Below are positions 16,067 through 23,234 of a stretch of DNA of 23,234 bases, piece after piece. The DNA is taken from NCBI GenBank assembly GCA_947175285.1, contig CAMWMM010000019.1:1-23234 (forward strand). The letters run 5' to 3'. Each line of letters opens with the position of its first letter. The stretch's first letter is position 1. This DNA is from an uncultured Lachnospiraceae bacterium (lineage in GTDB: Bacteria; Bacillota_A; Clostridia; Lachnospirales; Lachnospiraceae). The position numbers and the translations under genes were made by a program. Under the pieces are notes generated by a model that ran no database searches, was not told where the DNA came from, and saw nothing but the letters and a program-made list of their open reading frames with translations.

Positions 16067-17416
16067 TTACACTCCCGTATTTTCCGTCAGCAACTCAAAT
16101 ACATTTATTAAACTGGTATCACTGTCCCTTGTCATATTTTCCGCATGCAGATATACCAGCCTTCCAACAGCAAGAATATAATCCGCTTTCTTACATATCT
16201 CATCAGGTCTTAATACTTCATACCCACAAACTACTGTTTCCTGTTTTTCTTCACTGTAATCAACAGCCGCGTAAATCTTAATGGAATATTCATTTAAATA
16301 TCTTAAAAGGCTTGTCCCATTATTTCCTATTCCCCATATAATAATTTTTTTATCCTGCTGCAATTTGTCCTGTATAAATTTACGAAGTATCTGACCATTA
16401 TGTTTTAAATAAAATTCAAAATAAGTCTCCAGATGATCAAACCACCGGCTATCATATGTTTTGTTCCGAAAATTCTCTATTATATATTTATCATAGATAT
16501 CAATCCTGTCATAAAATTCCTTTCCATATTCTATGCATTTTGCAATTCCTTCCTCATGTAAAAATTTATAAAAGTTTTCATTCCGTCTCTCCTCTTTTCT
16601 GTATACTAAAACATACCAAAACTTTATCGCTATTGCATAATAAAGATACTCTGCATAGTCTTCCATCATATTTCTTTCTTGCAATGTCCTTGCCAACTTT
16701 TCCATTGCATAATATGCACACATCGGATTTCTGTCAGACGATATTCTTGATGTTTCAAAATGATCTCTTGCATAAACCATAATTCTCTTATCATTTAGAC
16801 AAACTATTCTTTTTGCGCTAAACAAAGCCATCTTGGCAAAATAAATATCATTAAAAGAAGTCAAATTTTGAAATTCTAATTTGTTATCTTCTATAAAACG
16901 CTTTCTATACAATTTATCGCAGGGCGAGTCGGACCAGTTTGGAAAATCTCTTGGTTTAAAATCCCTTATGCAAAACACAGTATCACAATATGTTTCATAA
17001 AATGTGTCTGGACGCTCCTTTAACCTTTTATTGTATATTGTATCACTCGGTACATGCGTATACTCAAATATGACAATGTCCGCATCATACTTTACTATAG
17101 TATCATAGGATTTCTCAATTAGTTCCTCCTCAAAAATGTCATCTCCGTCCAAAAATGAAACATATTCTCCTTCCGCCACATCCAACCCTCTGTTTCTAGA
17201 GATAGCCGCTCCTAAATGTTCTTTATTATCCAAAACTTTTATACGTTCATCCTGATTTTGGAAGTTATTCAAAATTGACCGTGTATGATCAGTTGAACAA
17301 TCATTTATGCAAATCAATTCAAAATTCTTATATGTTTGATTCAAAATACTTTGCAATGCTTCTGCTAAGAATTTCTCAGCATTGAATAACGGCATAATTA
17401 TTGATACAGATTTCAT
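16067..17416 (-). CDS. GT2 glycosyltransferase with C-terminal Rossmann module (paralogue 1)
   Basis: A 449-residue paralogue of the gene at 12093-13445, with the same layout. It has SIIMPLFNAEKFLAEAL, INDCSTDHT, the catalytic FLDGDD (Asp90, 92, 93), SPCDKLYRK and RISSDRNPMCAYYAMEK in the acceptor half, then KKIIIWGIGNNGTSLLRYL and YAAVDYSEEKQ in the C-terminal module. The copy is notably AT-rich: a hand count at 16501-16680 gives 30% GC. GGAG lies 8 bases before the ATG, 20 bases after the previous gene. It should transfer a sugar to a glycan; specificity is not readable. Confidence 0.93.
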   Translation of the reverse strand: MKSVSIIMPLFNAEKFLAEALQSILNQTYKNFELICINDCSTDHTRSILNNFQNQDERIKVLDNKEHLGAAISRNRGLDVAEGEYVSFLDGDDIFEEELIEKSYDTIVKYDADIVIFEYTHVPSDTIYNKRLKERPDTFYETYCDTVFCIRDFKPRDFPNWSDSPCDKLYRKRFIEDNKLEFQNLTSFNDIYFAKMALFSAKRIVCLNDKRIMVYARDHFETSRISSDRNPMCAYYAMEKLARTLQERNMMEDYAEYLYYAIAIKFWYVLVYRKEERRNENFYKFLHEEGIAKCIEYGKEFYDRIDIYDKYIIENFRNKTYDSRWFDHLETYFEFYLKHNGQILRKFIQDKLQQDKKIIIWGIGNNGTSLLRYLNEYSIKIYAAVDYSEEKQETVVCGYEVLRPDEICKKADYILAVGRLVYLHAENMTRDSDTSLINVFELLTENTGV

Positions 17417-17436
17417 AATTTCTTCTCCCGTCTATG

Positions 17437-19254
17437 TTATTGCAAATATTTTTCTAACAATCCGAACATCCTTTCAGCAATTATCCTATTTCCTTTTTCA
17501 GTACAATGAACTACATCTACATATACATCCGGTTCATCATCAAAAATTGCTGTAAAATCATAAAGCCACTCTGTATTTTCCGCATCATATTTTATTTTTT
17601 CACGAGCGCTATTTGCATTTCTGATTGCCTGCTCATATCCTTCTGCATTAACAATCGTACTTCTATGCATCTTTTCCTTTGTGATCTCATCTATATACCT
17701 TTTTCCACTTTTAGACCAGAGAACGGGTTGATAAACAGCTAAAAAAGGAATTTGGAATTCATTTAATATTCCATGCATCATTCTCTCATTCTGCATCCAT
17801 TCATAATACGGGTCAACTTTTTTGCGCTTCAAACCTCTTGATGATTTTAACCCCTTTTCTCTATTATCAAAAATAGTGCACACATCTAATTGAAATAGAT
17901 TTAAAAATGGATACTCACCCCTATCAAAAATATCATTTGCTCCGCTATAACTTATAACTAAATCAACATTCAAATTAATACCATCCCTAACCAGTTTTTC
18001 CAATTCCTGTGCAGATGCATACCCCATAGTTCCCCCTACAATAACTTCCACATTATAACCATGTTGCTGACAGATCTCCCACAAAATCTGACACCACAGT
18101 TTTACTGGAGTGCACCACGGGTCTGATGTCGATCCTCCCAAAACCAAAATTTTATATTTTTTTGTATCTAAATTTGCCGGAATTGTATAAAACCCGTTAT
18201 ATTCTTTTCCAGATTCTACTGTAATGCAAATGTAGCCCAAATGAGGATCATAAATCCTATCCAACCCACGCTCCCATGCTGGGGAATAATCATACAGTTC
18301 GTGATACCCTAACGCTTTCAACTCGTATGTTACTTTTTCATAATCTACCTGCTCAACACATACATATATATAATATTCATCTGGTTGATATATTAAATCA
18401 TATATGGAAACAATCTGTTTATGTTCTATCTGTGTTTCATAATCAGTTGAACTGACAAAGAACTCAATCTCATACCCAAGCATTTGTAATATTTTATAAC
18501 ACTTTAACGAATATTCCCCTGTCCCATAAATGACTAGCTTCCTATCTCTTTTAAAGCGATTTAACTCATGTAACAACATGATACTGACTTTCTCACGACC
18601 TGCATAAATATCCTTTCCAAAATATCCTTTAAATGAATTATCAATACTGATTATCATTTCGTCTGGAAAAGTTTCCTGAATTTCCGTCGGCTGTACTATA
18701 ACAACTGTATTTTTCCAATCCTTTATCGCTTTCTTTCTATATATATTCCTGTTTAATAATTTTCCATCCGCAGTCTCTTCATCCAAAAATCCCTCTATAC
18801 CTATCCCGTGAGCTAATAATTGATATAAAACTCGCAAACTGTCACTTCCGGTTCCCGAAACCAATATTTTTTTTCCTTGCAGCATTCCTACATTTATGAT
18901 ACACAGATTACTTAATCCAACATGGGAAATAATATTTTCTTTAGCTATCCCTAATTTCAAAAGCTTGTCGTAAATTTCAATCCATGCTTTTGCAACTGTA
19001 ATAACAACACACAAATCTGGAATCATTAAGAGTTTTTCGGGATCAATGATTTCTAATCCATCCATTGTTTTACCGCCATATTTCATACTGTCACAAAAAT
19101 ACATAATTCTAATTTTTTTCTGAACCAAAAAATCATAAGTCTTCTTTCCCAAATATCCTGCTCCATACAATACAACATTCTGAGCCTCTCTTAATCTATG
19201 GTTAAGAATAAACAAATCGTTCAAAGTTTTATCCCTCCCTAGTTTCATACCCAT
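17437..19254 (-). CDS. SGNH-hydrolase-like protein with three N-terminal Rossmann-like modules
   Basis: A 605-residue protein. Three consecutive Rossmann-like modules occupy about 26-118 (VVLYGAGYLGKKTY), 128-205 (ILVSGTGSDSLRVLY) and 238-325 (LVIYGTGEYSLKCYK, ending ALGYHELYDYSP). The C-terminal 240 residues form an SGNH-type hydrolase domain: LGGSTS with the candidate nucleophile Ser375, GGTMGY (407-412) as the Gly block, GAND at 438-441 as the Asn block, and DVVH with Asp580 and His583. All four SGNH blocks are present, so an O-acyl esterase or acyltransferase activity on the glycan is plausible. There is no signal peptide, so it should act in the cytoplasm. The start is ambiguous: ATG at 19254, ATG at 19248 (ATGA overlap, GGAAG 7 bases before) or TTG at 19224 (behind a strong GGGAGG). 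Confidence 0.85.
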   Translation of the reverse strand: MGMKLGRDKTLNDLFILNHRLREAQNVVLYGAGYLGKKTYDFLVQKKIRIMYFCDSMKYGGKTMDGLEIIDPEKLLMIPDLCVVITVAKAWIEIYDKLLKLGIAKENIISHVGLSNLCIINVGMLQGKKILVSGTGSDSLRVLYQLLAHGIGIEGFLDEETADGKLLNRNIYRKKAIKDWKNTVVIVQPTEIQETFPDEMIISIDNSFKGYFGKDIYAGREKVSIMLLHELNRFKRDRKLVIYGTGEYSLKCYKILQMLGYEIEFFVSSTDYETQIEHKQIVSIYDLIYQPDEYYIYVCVEQVDYEKVTYELKALGYHELYDYSPAWERGLDRIYDPHLGYICITVESGKEYNGFYTIPANLDTKKYKILVLGGSTSDPWCTPVKLWCQILWEICQQHGYNVEVIVGGTMGYASAQELEKLVRDGINLNVDLVISYSGANDIFDRGEYPFLNLFQLDVCTIFDNREKGLKSSRGLKRKKVDPYYEWMQNERMMHGILNEFQIPFLAVYQPVLWSKSGKRYIDEITKEKMHRSTIVNAEGYEQAIRNANSAREKIKYDAENTEWLYDFTAIFDDEPDVYVDVVHCTEKGNRIIAERMFGLLEKYLQ

Positions 19255-20387
19255 TCTTCCAATTTTCCCTCTGTCTTTCCCCAGTTCATAGCACTTCTCT
19301 CTTTTAAAACATTACAATATCGGCAGAAAGGAATTGGTTCTGCCAATTTTCTCAAAATTTCGTTCTTATCCACTGCCCTATAAATATCAATAAAATCTGC
19401 TTCGCATACCTGCAAATCAAACCCAAAATAATGATTAAACCGATATATTGCCGCTGGTCTGGTACATGGATATAACTTGCCATCTCGCAATTTAATGCAG
19501 TTATTCGCCTCATTACATTGAAAAAAATTGTATTCTATGTCCTGCATTCCATCTATATCCAACCCTAAATTTATCATAAATTTAAAATCCTCTGAAGTTG
19601 TAAAATATTTAAATGAAACCTGTTCCTTCTGCGCTCTTTTCATAATATCTTCATAATCTATCGTTATCGGATATTTCGTTACAATAATAGAAATTTTCTT
19701 TTCTCTGCATATCTGCCAAAATTCATTTTTTTGTTTTAAAAGGAGAACGCCATTTGTAAATACAGATATCTCCCCTTTGGGAAAATATGTGCGGGCTATA
19801 CTCATACACATAGACAGATTTGGGTGTAATAACGGTTCTCCCCCAATAAGATAAATTCTTTTACACTGTCCGGCAAATAATTCACCAAGACGCTTAAAAT
19901 CACGCTCCATTATCTCTACATTTATGTATTCTTCCTCTGCAATACAGGAGAATTGTGAGCAACACTTACAGTTTAAATTACAATGTGATACAATATCCAC
20001 CTCAAACTGAAGTTCTGACAAAGACTGTTCTTTCCCTTTTCGTCTATATGCCATCAAATAGTCCTCAGCCTCATCCGTTAAAGCATGTATAATCTGTTTT
20101 TCCACAATTCCAAGCTGATATAGCTGCTGTCTCATGACATCTGCATATACCGGATTCAAAATCAAGTAAACTGCCTCCGAAAATCGTTCCACCGCCTTTT
20201 CTACTGAGTACACCTCATAATCCTGAAAACGTCCTTGCTTTGCTTTCACATTATCACAAAAAGCAACGCATCCCTGAAAACCACTACTCTTAATACATTG
20301 ATAGAAATAACTTCCCGCGCCCCCACAGCCGAAGATTACTGTCACAATACTCTCATTTAATTTTCCTAATAACTCTCTATTATTCAT
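19245..20387 (-). CDS. Radical SAM protein with N-terminal Rossmann module
   Basis: A 380-residue protein. The module occupies about 14-105 (VTVIFGCGGAGSYFYQ, VAFCDNVKAKQG, YLILNPVYADV). The radical SAM core has CNLNCKCC (Cys136, 140, 143), the motif LIGGEPLLHP and ISVFTNGVLL. The C-terminus has Cys residues in FFQCNEANNC, LYPCTRP and PFCRYCNV, a possible auxiliary-cluster region. It parallels the radical SAM gene at 14922-16034 in layout and several motifs, so the two are probably paralogues with separate substrates. I chose the ATG at 20385-20387 because AAAGGA lies 8 bases before it. An ATG six codons earlier (20405) has no ribosome binding site. Its stop overlaps the SGNH gene. The reaction is unknown. 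Confidence 0.9.
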   Translation of the reverse strand: MNNRELLGKLNESIVTVIFGCGGAGSYFYQCIKSSGFQGCVAFCDNVKAKQGRFQDYEVYSVEKAVERFSEAVYLILNPVYADVMRQQLYQLGIVEKQIIHALTDEAEDYLMAYRRKGKEQSLSELQFEVDIVSHCNLNCKCCSQFSCIAEEEYINVEIMERDFKRLGELFAGQCKRIYLIGGEPLLHPNLSMCMSIARTYFPKGEISVFTNGVLLLKQKNEFWQICREKKISIIVTKYPITIDYEDIMKRAQKEQVSFKYFTTSEDFKFMINLGLDIDGMQDIEYNFFQCNEANNCIKLRDGKLYPCTRPAAIYRFNHYFGFDLQVCEADFIDIYRAVDKNEILRKLAEPIPFCRYCNVLKERSAMNWGKTEGKLEEWV

Positions 20388-20395
20388 AAATCTTG

Positions 20396-20401
20396 TCCTT
20401 T
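20396..20401 (-). promoter_or_regulatory. Ribosome binding site deciding the start of the second radical SAM gene
   Basis: AAAGGA on the minus strand, 8 bases before the ATG at 20385-20387. The earlier in-frame ATG at 20403-20405 has no such site. Confidence 0.65.
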
Positions 20402-20411
20402 TCATTTGGCA

Positions 20412-21563
20412 TTAGCCAACACTGAACACATCACAATATTCACAATGTTTCCAATTCCCTCGCCCTTCTGCCAAACACCTTCTTACCATACCAAATCTAT
20501 CATTATACCAAATGTTTACTAAAGTATCCTGTGTCACATCTCCAAGCGTATTTTTTCCAAGCGGATCATTACAACATAGCGACACTTTTCCATCCGGACG
20601 AATAATCATTTGTCGAAAAGGTAATATACATTTAGCGTCTGGGCAGGAAACTTTTTCTTTCCTGTTTGGTGCGTCCCCACCTCTGCTGGTCAATATCTCC
20701 TGTGGTTTACGCAGCACTATAGTAACACGGCTGATATATTCCGGATGCATCTCACAATAATCTTTAATTGCCCTACAATTCGGAAGCAGTATCAAATCTT
20801 CATTATAATTGTCAATGATGAGTTCATCCAAATATTTCATAACTTCAACAAACTGCTTTAAAGAAAGTTTTGTACCATTTGTATATAAATGCATTCTGGC
20901 TCTCGGCACATGCAGTCTGGCATAACGATGAAATTCTAAGATCCTATCATCCAAAAAAGGTTCATTATTGGAAAACAAGGCAAGTCTTCCATCATAATTT
21001 ATCGCCTCAAGTTCATTAATTATCTTTTTAAACAATCTTTCATCCATCTTACATTCTGGACGTGATTCCCACTTTACACTAACAGGACAAAATTCACATC
21101 CCCCATTACAACGATTATATGTCTCAATTTCAACATGCCGAAACAACTTATTTTCATTCTTTATTCTGTCAACGCATAAATCAATATACTCTGAAATCCG
21201 GCTATCCTGCATAATATCATTCCACATCTTCTCAGTTGCAGCCTCGGTCTTTGATTTGTATGGATTTACTACTAACATATCAGTCGAATAGTAACTGCAA
21301 TGATCATGTATATAGATTTGATAATTATAAATTCCTTTATTCTCTAATTGCTTTAATATATCCTTAGCATATTTTGTTGCAATGATAATCTGACATTTCT
21401 TATTTTTCTGAATAAATTCATCCAGGCTAATGATTGGTATTATTCCTTTTATTGATTCTTTTGCACTATTGTCAATAAAGCATTCAACATTTTCTAATCC
21501 ATATTCTTCTAAAGCCTGCTGCCCATATTGTCCTGCACCAAAAATAGCATACTTTGTTTTCAT
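20412..21563 (-). CDS. Radical SAM/SPASM-like protein with N-terminal Rossmann module
   Basis: A 383-residue protein. The module occupies residues 1-88 (YAIFGAGQYGQQALEEY, CFIDNSAKESIKG, IIIATKYAKDIL). The radical SAM core starts at about 143 with CNGGCEFC (Cys152, 156, 159), then ALFSNNEPFLDDRI and MHLYTNGTKL. The C-terminal region has the SPASM-like pattern IIRPDGKVSLCCNDPLG followed by HCEYCD (Cys374, 377), which suggests a second iron-sulfur cluster. This is a different radical SAM subtype from the other two in the window. A GAGGGG site lies 10 bases before the ATG, 23 bases after the previous gene. It may oxidise, epimerise or otherwise modify a sugar or an aminoacyl group, but no substrate can be read from the sequence. 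Confidence 0.92.
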   Translation of the reverse strand: MKTKYAIFGAGQYGQQALEEYGLENVECFIDNSAKESIKGIIPIISLDEFIQKNKKCQIIIATKYAKDILKQLENKGIYNYQIYIHDHCSYYSTDMLVVNPYKSKTEAATEKMWNDIMQDSRISEYIDLCVDRIKNENKLFRHVEIETYNRCNGGCEFCPVSVKWESRPECKMDERLFKKIINELEAINYDGRLALFSNNEPFLDDRILEFHRYARLHVPRARMHLYTNGTKLSLKQFVEVMKYLDELIIDNYNEDLILLPNCRAIKDYCEMHPEYISRVTIVLRKPQEILTSRGGDAPNRKEKVSCPDAKCILPFRQMIIRPDGKVSLCCNDPLGKNTLGDVTQDTLVNIWYNDRFGMVRRCLAEGRGNWKHCEYCDVFSVG

Positions 21564-21586
21564 CCTTCATTTGCCCCTCAATTGCC

Positions 21587-23131
21587 CTAAAACCTTTCGC
21601 ATACCCTTTCTTTTATATTCCTAAAATAATCTTCCATTACTAAATTTTTAATTCTGTCGTCGTTGATTATAATGTTTTGCCGATTCATCGTACCAAGGAT
21701 CGCATCCGCAAATTCTCTGTTCATTTTCAATTCCTGCCATTCTAAATGCATATTACAAATATCTTCAAAATATCTCAAAACCCCCATCTGCAAACATTGT
21801 ATGACATCCTTTTCTTCTTCTCCTCTTTTTTCCTTCGCATATTCAGGTTCTCCATTTGCATTAAAACAAATTAAGGAATTCTCTCTTGATGACAAAATCA
21901 ATTCCATGAATTGAGAATATGCAAATACATTTTCTCGGATTTTATACTGTGGCTGTGTGGGATAATATGAACAAATTTCTATTTGATTATTCTCCTCTAC
22001 CTCAGACACTCTTTTCAGAAAGTAGTATCCTTTTATCGAAAGTTCCATAAAATGTTGTAAATTCGTCTGCACAGTTCCAGCTGCAGTCGTGTCAATCAAT
22101 GCCGCTTTTTGATATTGCGAAAGATTCAAATTACTCAAATACTTTCTATAATTTAACCGTTCTTCTTTTGCCCTTTCAAAAACTTTTTCCTTATATTTTA
22201 TAGCATATTGTTCACAGCCCATTTCCGACAGTTCTTTTCCATCTGCCTCTACTCCGAATCTTCTTGTCATAAAATCCTCATCCGGTCCATACCATGAATA
22301 TCCGGCTGCTATCTTAATATCTTCCTCCGTTCTTATTCCTGGTACAATACTGGCACGTCTTGAGGTGAGAAAATAAATATCCGCCGGAAACGCCACTTCC
22401 CTATATGTACTTTTCAAAACCTTATACATTTTTTGCAACAAATATCCATCTCTTGACTGAAACAAAATAATATCGCACGTGTCATTTATTACCTCTTTTA
22501 CCATCCAAATAAGAAATCCTGTAAAAATCGGTCCCCAGTACAAATATCCCAGTCTCTCAGGGTCTGCTATGAAAACCTTCCCATCTTCTTTCACATCAAC
22601 AGGATATTTCAATAATTCTTCTACAAAAAAATCTAACATTTTGCGTTTTATCCAAGTATCTGCTTTGTGTTCAAAATCATAATATGTAGTATGCTTAAGT
22701 AATGCATATACCCCTTCTGTTTCTGCTATCCTTTCTTTTTCTGTATCTGACAACTTTGCGAATTGATGCTCTTCCATATATGTGCACAGCCGTACCCCAT
22801 CCAAATTATATACATTAATTTGTGCTTTCTCCGTAAACTCTCTTATTCGTCCGTAAACAATATCTTCAGATATCGGGAGACATATCAGAATAATTAAATC
22901 TATATGCATGTTTTTTACTTGTTCTTCTGATAAAACCTTTTTCCCATAGATTGTTTTACCTTCTTTGCCTACATCCATAATCCCAGCAATGCAGAAGTCC
23001 TGTTCATATTCCCTAATAATAGCCTTTGTATTCTTTCCTGTCCCATATAAAACTATTTTTTTATCCTTATAAGGAAAAAAATTCTTTTTAAACTTTTTTA
23101 AAATAAATTCTTTTTCATTATAGGTTGTCAT
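21587..23131 (-). CDS. Rossmann module fused to COG5610-type C-terminal region, HAD domain absent
   Basis: A 514-residue protein. Residues 24-115 are a Rossmann-like module (KIVLYGTGKNTKAIIREY, GIMDVGKEGKTIYG, LIILICLPISED). From about 190 it follows the region found behind the HAD domain in COG5610 proteins: LGYLYWGPIFTGFLIWM, ILFQSRDGYLLQKMY (222-236), IYFLTSRRAS and ALIDTTAAGTVQ (344-355). The HAD phosphatase motifs are missing and the Rossmann module sits in their place. The function of the COG5610 C-terminal part is unknown; its preserved SRDGY and DTTAAGT segments suggest an active or ligand-binding site. I chose the ATG at 23129-23131, with AGAGGA 6 bases upstream. A TTG at 23165-23167 would add 12 residues and has no ribosome binding site. 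Confidence 0.85.
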   Translation of the reverse strand: MTTYNEKEFILKKFKKNFFPYKDKKIVLYGTGKNTKAIIREYEQDFCIAGIMDVGKEGKTIYGKKVLSEEQVKNMHIDLIILICLPISEDIVYGRIREFTEKAQINVYNLDGVRLCTYMEEHQFAKLSDTEKERIAETEGVYALLKHTTYYDFEHKADTWIKRKMLDFFVEELLKYPVDVKEDGKVFIADPERLGYLYWGPIFTGFLIWMVKEVINDTCDIILFQSRDGYLLQKMYKVLKSTYREVAFPADIYFLTSRRASIVPGIRTEEDIKIAAGYSWYGPDEDFMTRRFGVEADGKELSEMGCEQYAIKYKEKVFERAKEERLNYRKYLSNLNLSQYQKAALIDTTAAGTVQTNLQHFMELSIKGYYFLKRVSEVEENNQIEICSYYPTQPQYKIRENVFAYSQFMELILSSRENSLICFNANGEPEYAKEKRGEEEKDVIQCLQMGVLRYFEDICNMHLEWQELKMNREFADAILGTMNRQNIIINDDRIKNLVMEDYFRNIKERVCERF

Positions 23132-23137
23132 TATTTT

Positions 23138-23143
23138 TCCTCT
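23138..23143 (-). promoter_or_regulatory. Ribosome binding site deciding the start of the COG5610-like gene
   Basis: AGAGGA on the minus strand, 6 bases before the ATG at 23129-23131. It favours this ATG over the upstream in-frame TTG at 23165-23167. Confidence 0.7.
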
Positions 23144-23181
23144 CACTCTGATTTTTGATAATGGCAAAATATAGTACGTTT

Positions 23182-23234
23182 TTAAAAATCACGTTCTTCC
23201 ATCCATTCTGTAATCAAATCTATCGGTTCATACC
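23182..23234 (-). CDS. 3' end of an unidentified upstream gene
   Basis: The last 16 codons and TAA stop (23182-23184) of a frame entering from the right edge. The visible peptide is YEPIDLITEWMEERDF. It ends 50 bases before the next ATG, so it is likely part of the same transcript. Too little is visible to assign a family. Confidence 0.55.
   Translation of the reverse strand, partial: YEPIDLITEWMEERDF

Noticed and set aside
12093..17416. Long similar DNA segments that could be a mobile-element repeat
   Set aside because: The similarity follows two intact paralogous glycosyltransferase genes. No inverted ends, target-site duplication or transposase is visible.
23042..23112. T-rich and A-rich runs that could suggest a terminator
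   Set aside because: They lie inside the coding region near the start of the COG5610-like gene and no GC-rich stem precedes them.

Overview
The window is one long run of tightly packed minus-strand genes (transcribed from high to low coordinates) in low-GC DNA. AGGAGG-type ribosome binding sites, ATGA/TGATG gene overlaps and the protein families point to a Firmicute, most likely a Lachnospiraceae-type Clostridia. That assignment is inference from style, not from a marker gene. There are 16 complete genes plus one partial gene at each edge. I see no rRNA, tRNA, transposase, phage gene or CRISPR, no convincing terminator inside the run, and no convincing membrane protein.

Layout in transcription order. 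(1) The 3' end of an unknown gene (23182-23234). (2) A Rossmann-module protein with the COG5610 carboxy-terminal region but no HAD domain (21587-23131). (3) Two radical SAM proteins (20412-21563 and 19245-20387). (4) An SGNH-hydrolase-like protein preceded by three Rossmann-type modules (17437-19254). (5) A GT2 glycosyltransferase (16067-17416), a third radical SAM protein (14922-16034) with an in-frame coding-like tail behind its stop, a HAD/COG5610 protein (13442-14788), and a second GT2 closely related to the first (12093-13445). (6) A DDD-motif GT-A-like glycosyltransferase (10960-12096), a TagB/TagF-type CDP-polyol phosphotransferase (9504-10937) and two more GT2 enzymes (8632-9504 and 7204-8595). 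(7) A methyltransferase/kinase-like/Rossmann/cytidylyltransferase fusion (4778-7201). (8) A TIM-barrel sugar isomerase/epimerase-like protein (3500-4738), a CBS-like/SGNH-like/citrate-lyase-ligase-like fusion (1744-3507), a DltA-like adenylating ligase (221-1744) and the start of another gene (1-220).

Taken together this looks like the cytoplasmic part of a surface-glycan or teichoic-acid-like pathway. Glycosyltransferases build a chain, a CDP-activated alcohol is made by the fusion protein and transferred by the TagF-like enzyme, and an amino-acid-like acyl group is activated by the DltA-like ligase for attachment. Flippase, polymerase, priming transferase and acyl carrier protein are not in the window.

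The most striking feature is a small Rossmann-like module. It resembles the nucleotide-binding half of PglD-type proteins, with a glycine-rich loop, then a strand ending in D or DN, then a G-x-x-h segment. I count 14 copies in 12 of the 16 complete genes. It sits at the N-terminus, the C-terminus or internally, attached to unrelated enzymes (radical SAM, GT2, TagF-like, TIM barrel, SGNH, cytidylyltransferase). A shared docking or ligand-sensing module for a multi-enzyme glycan assembly is the best candidate for something undescribed here.
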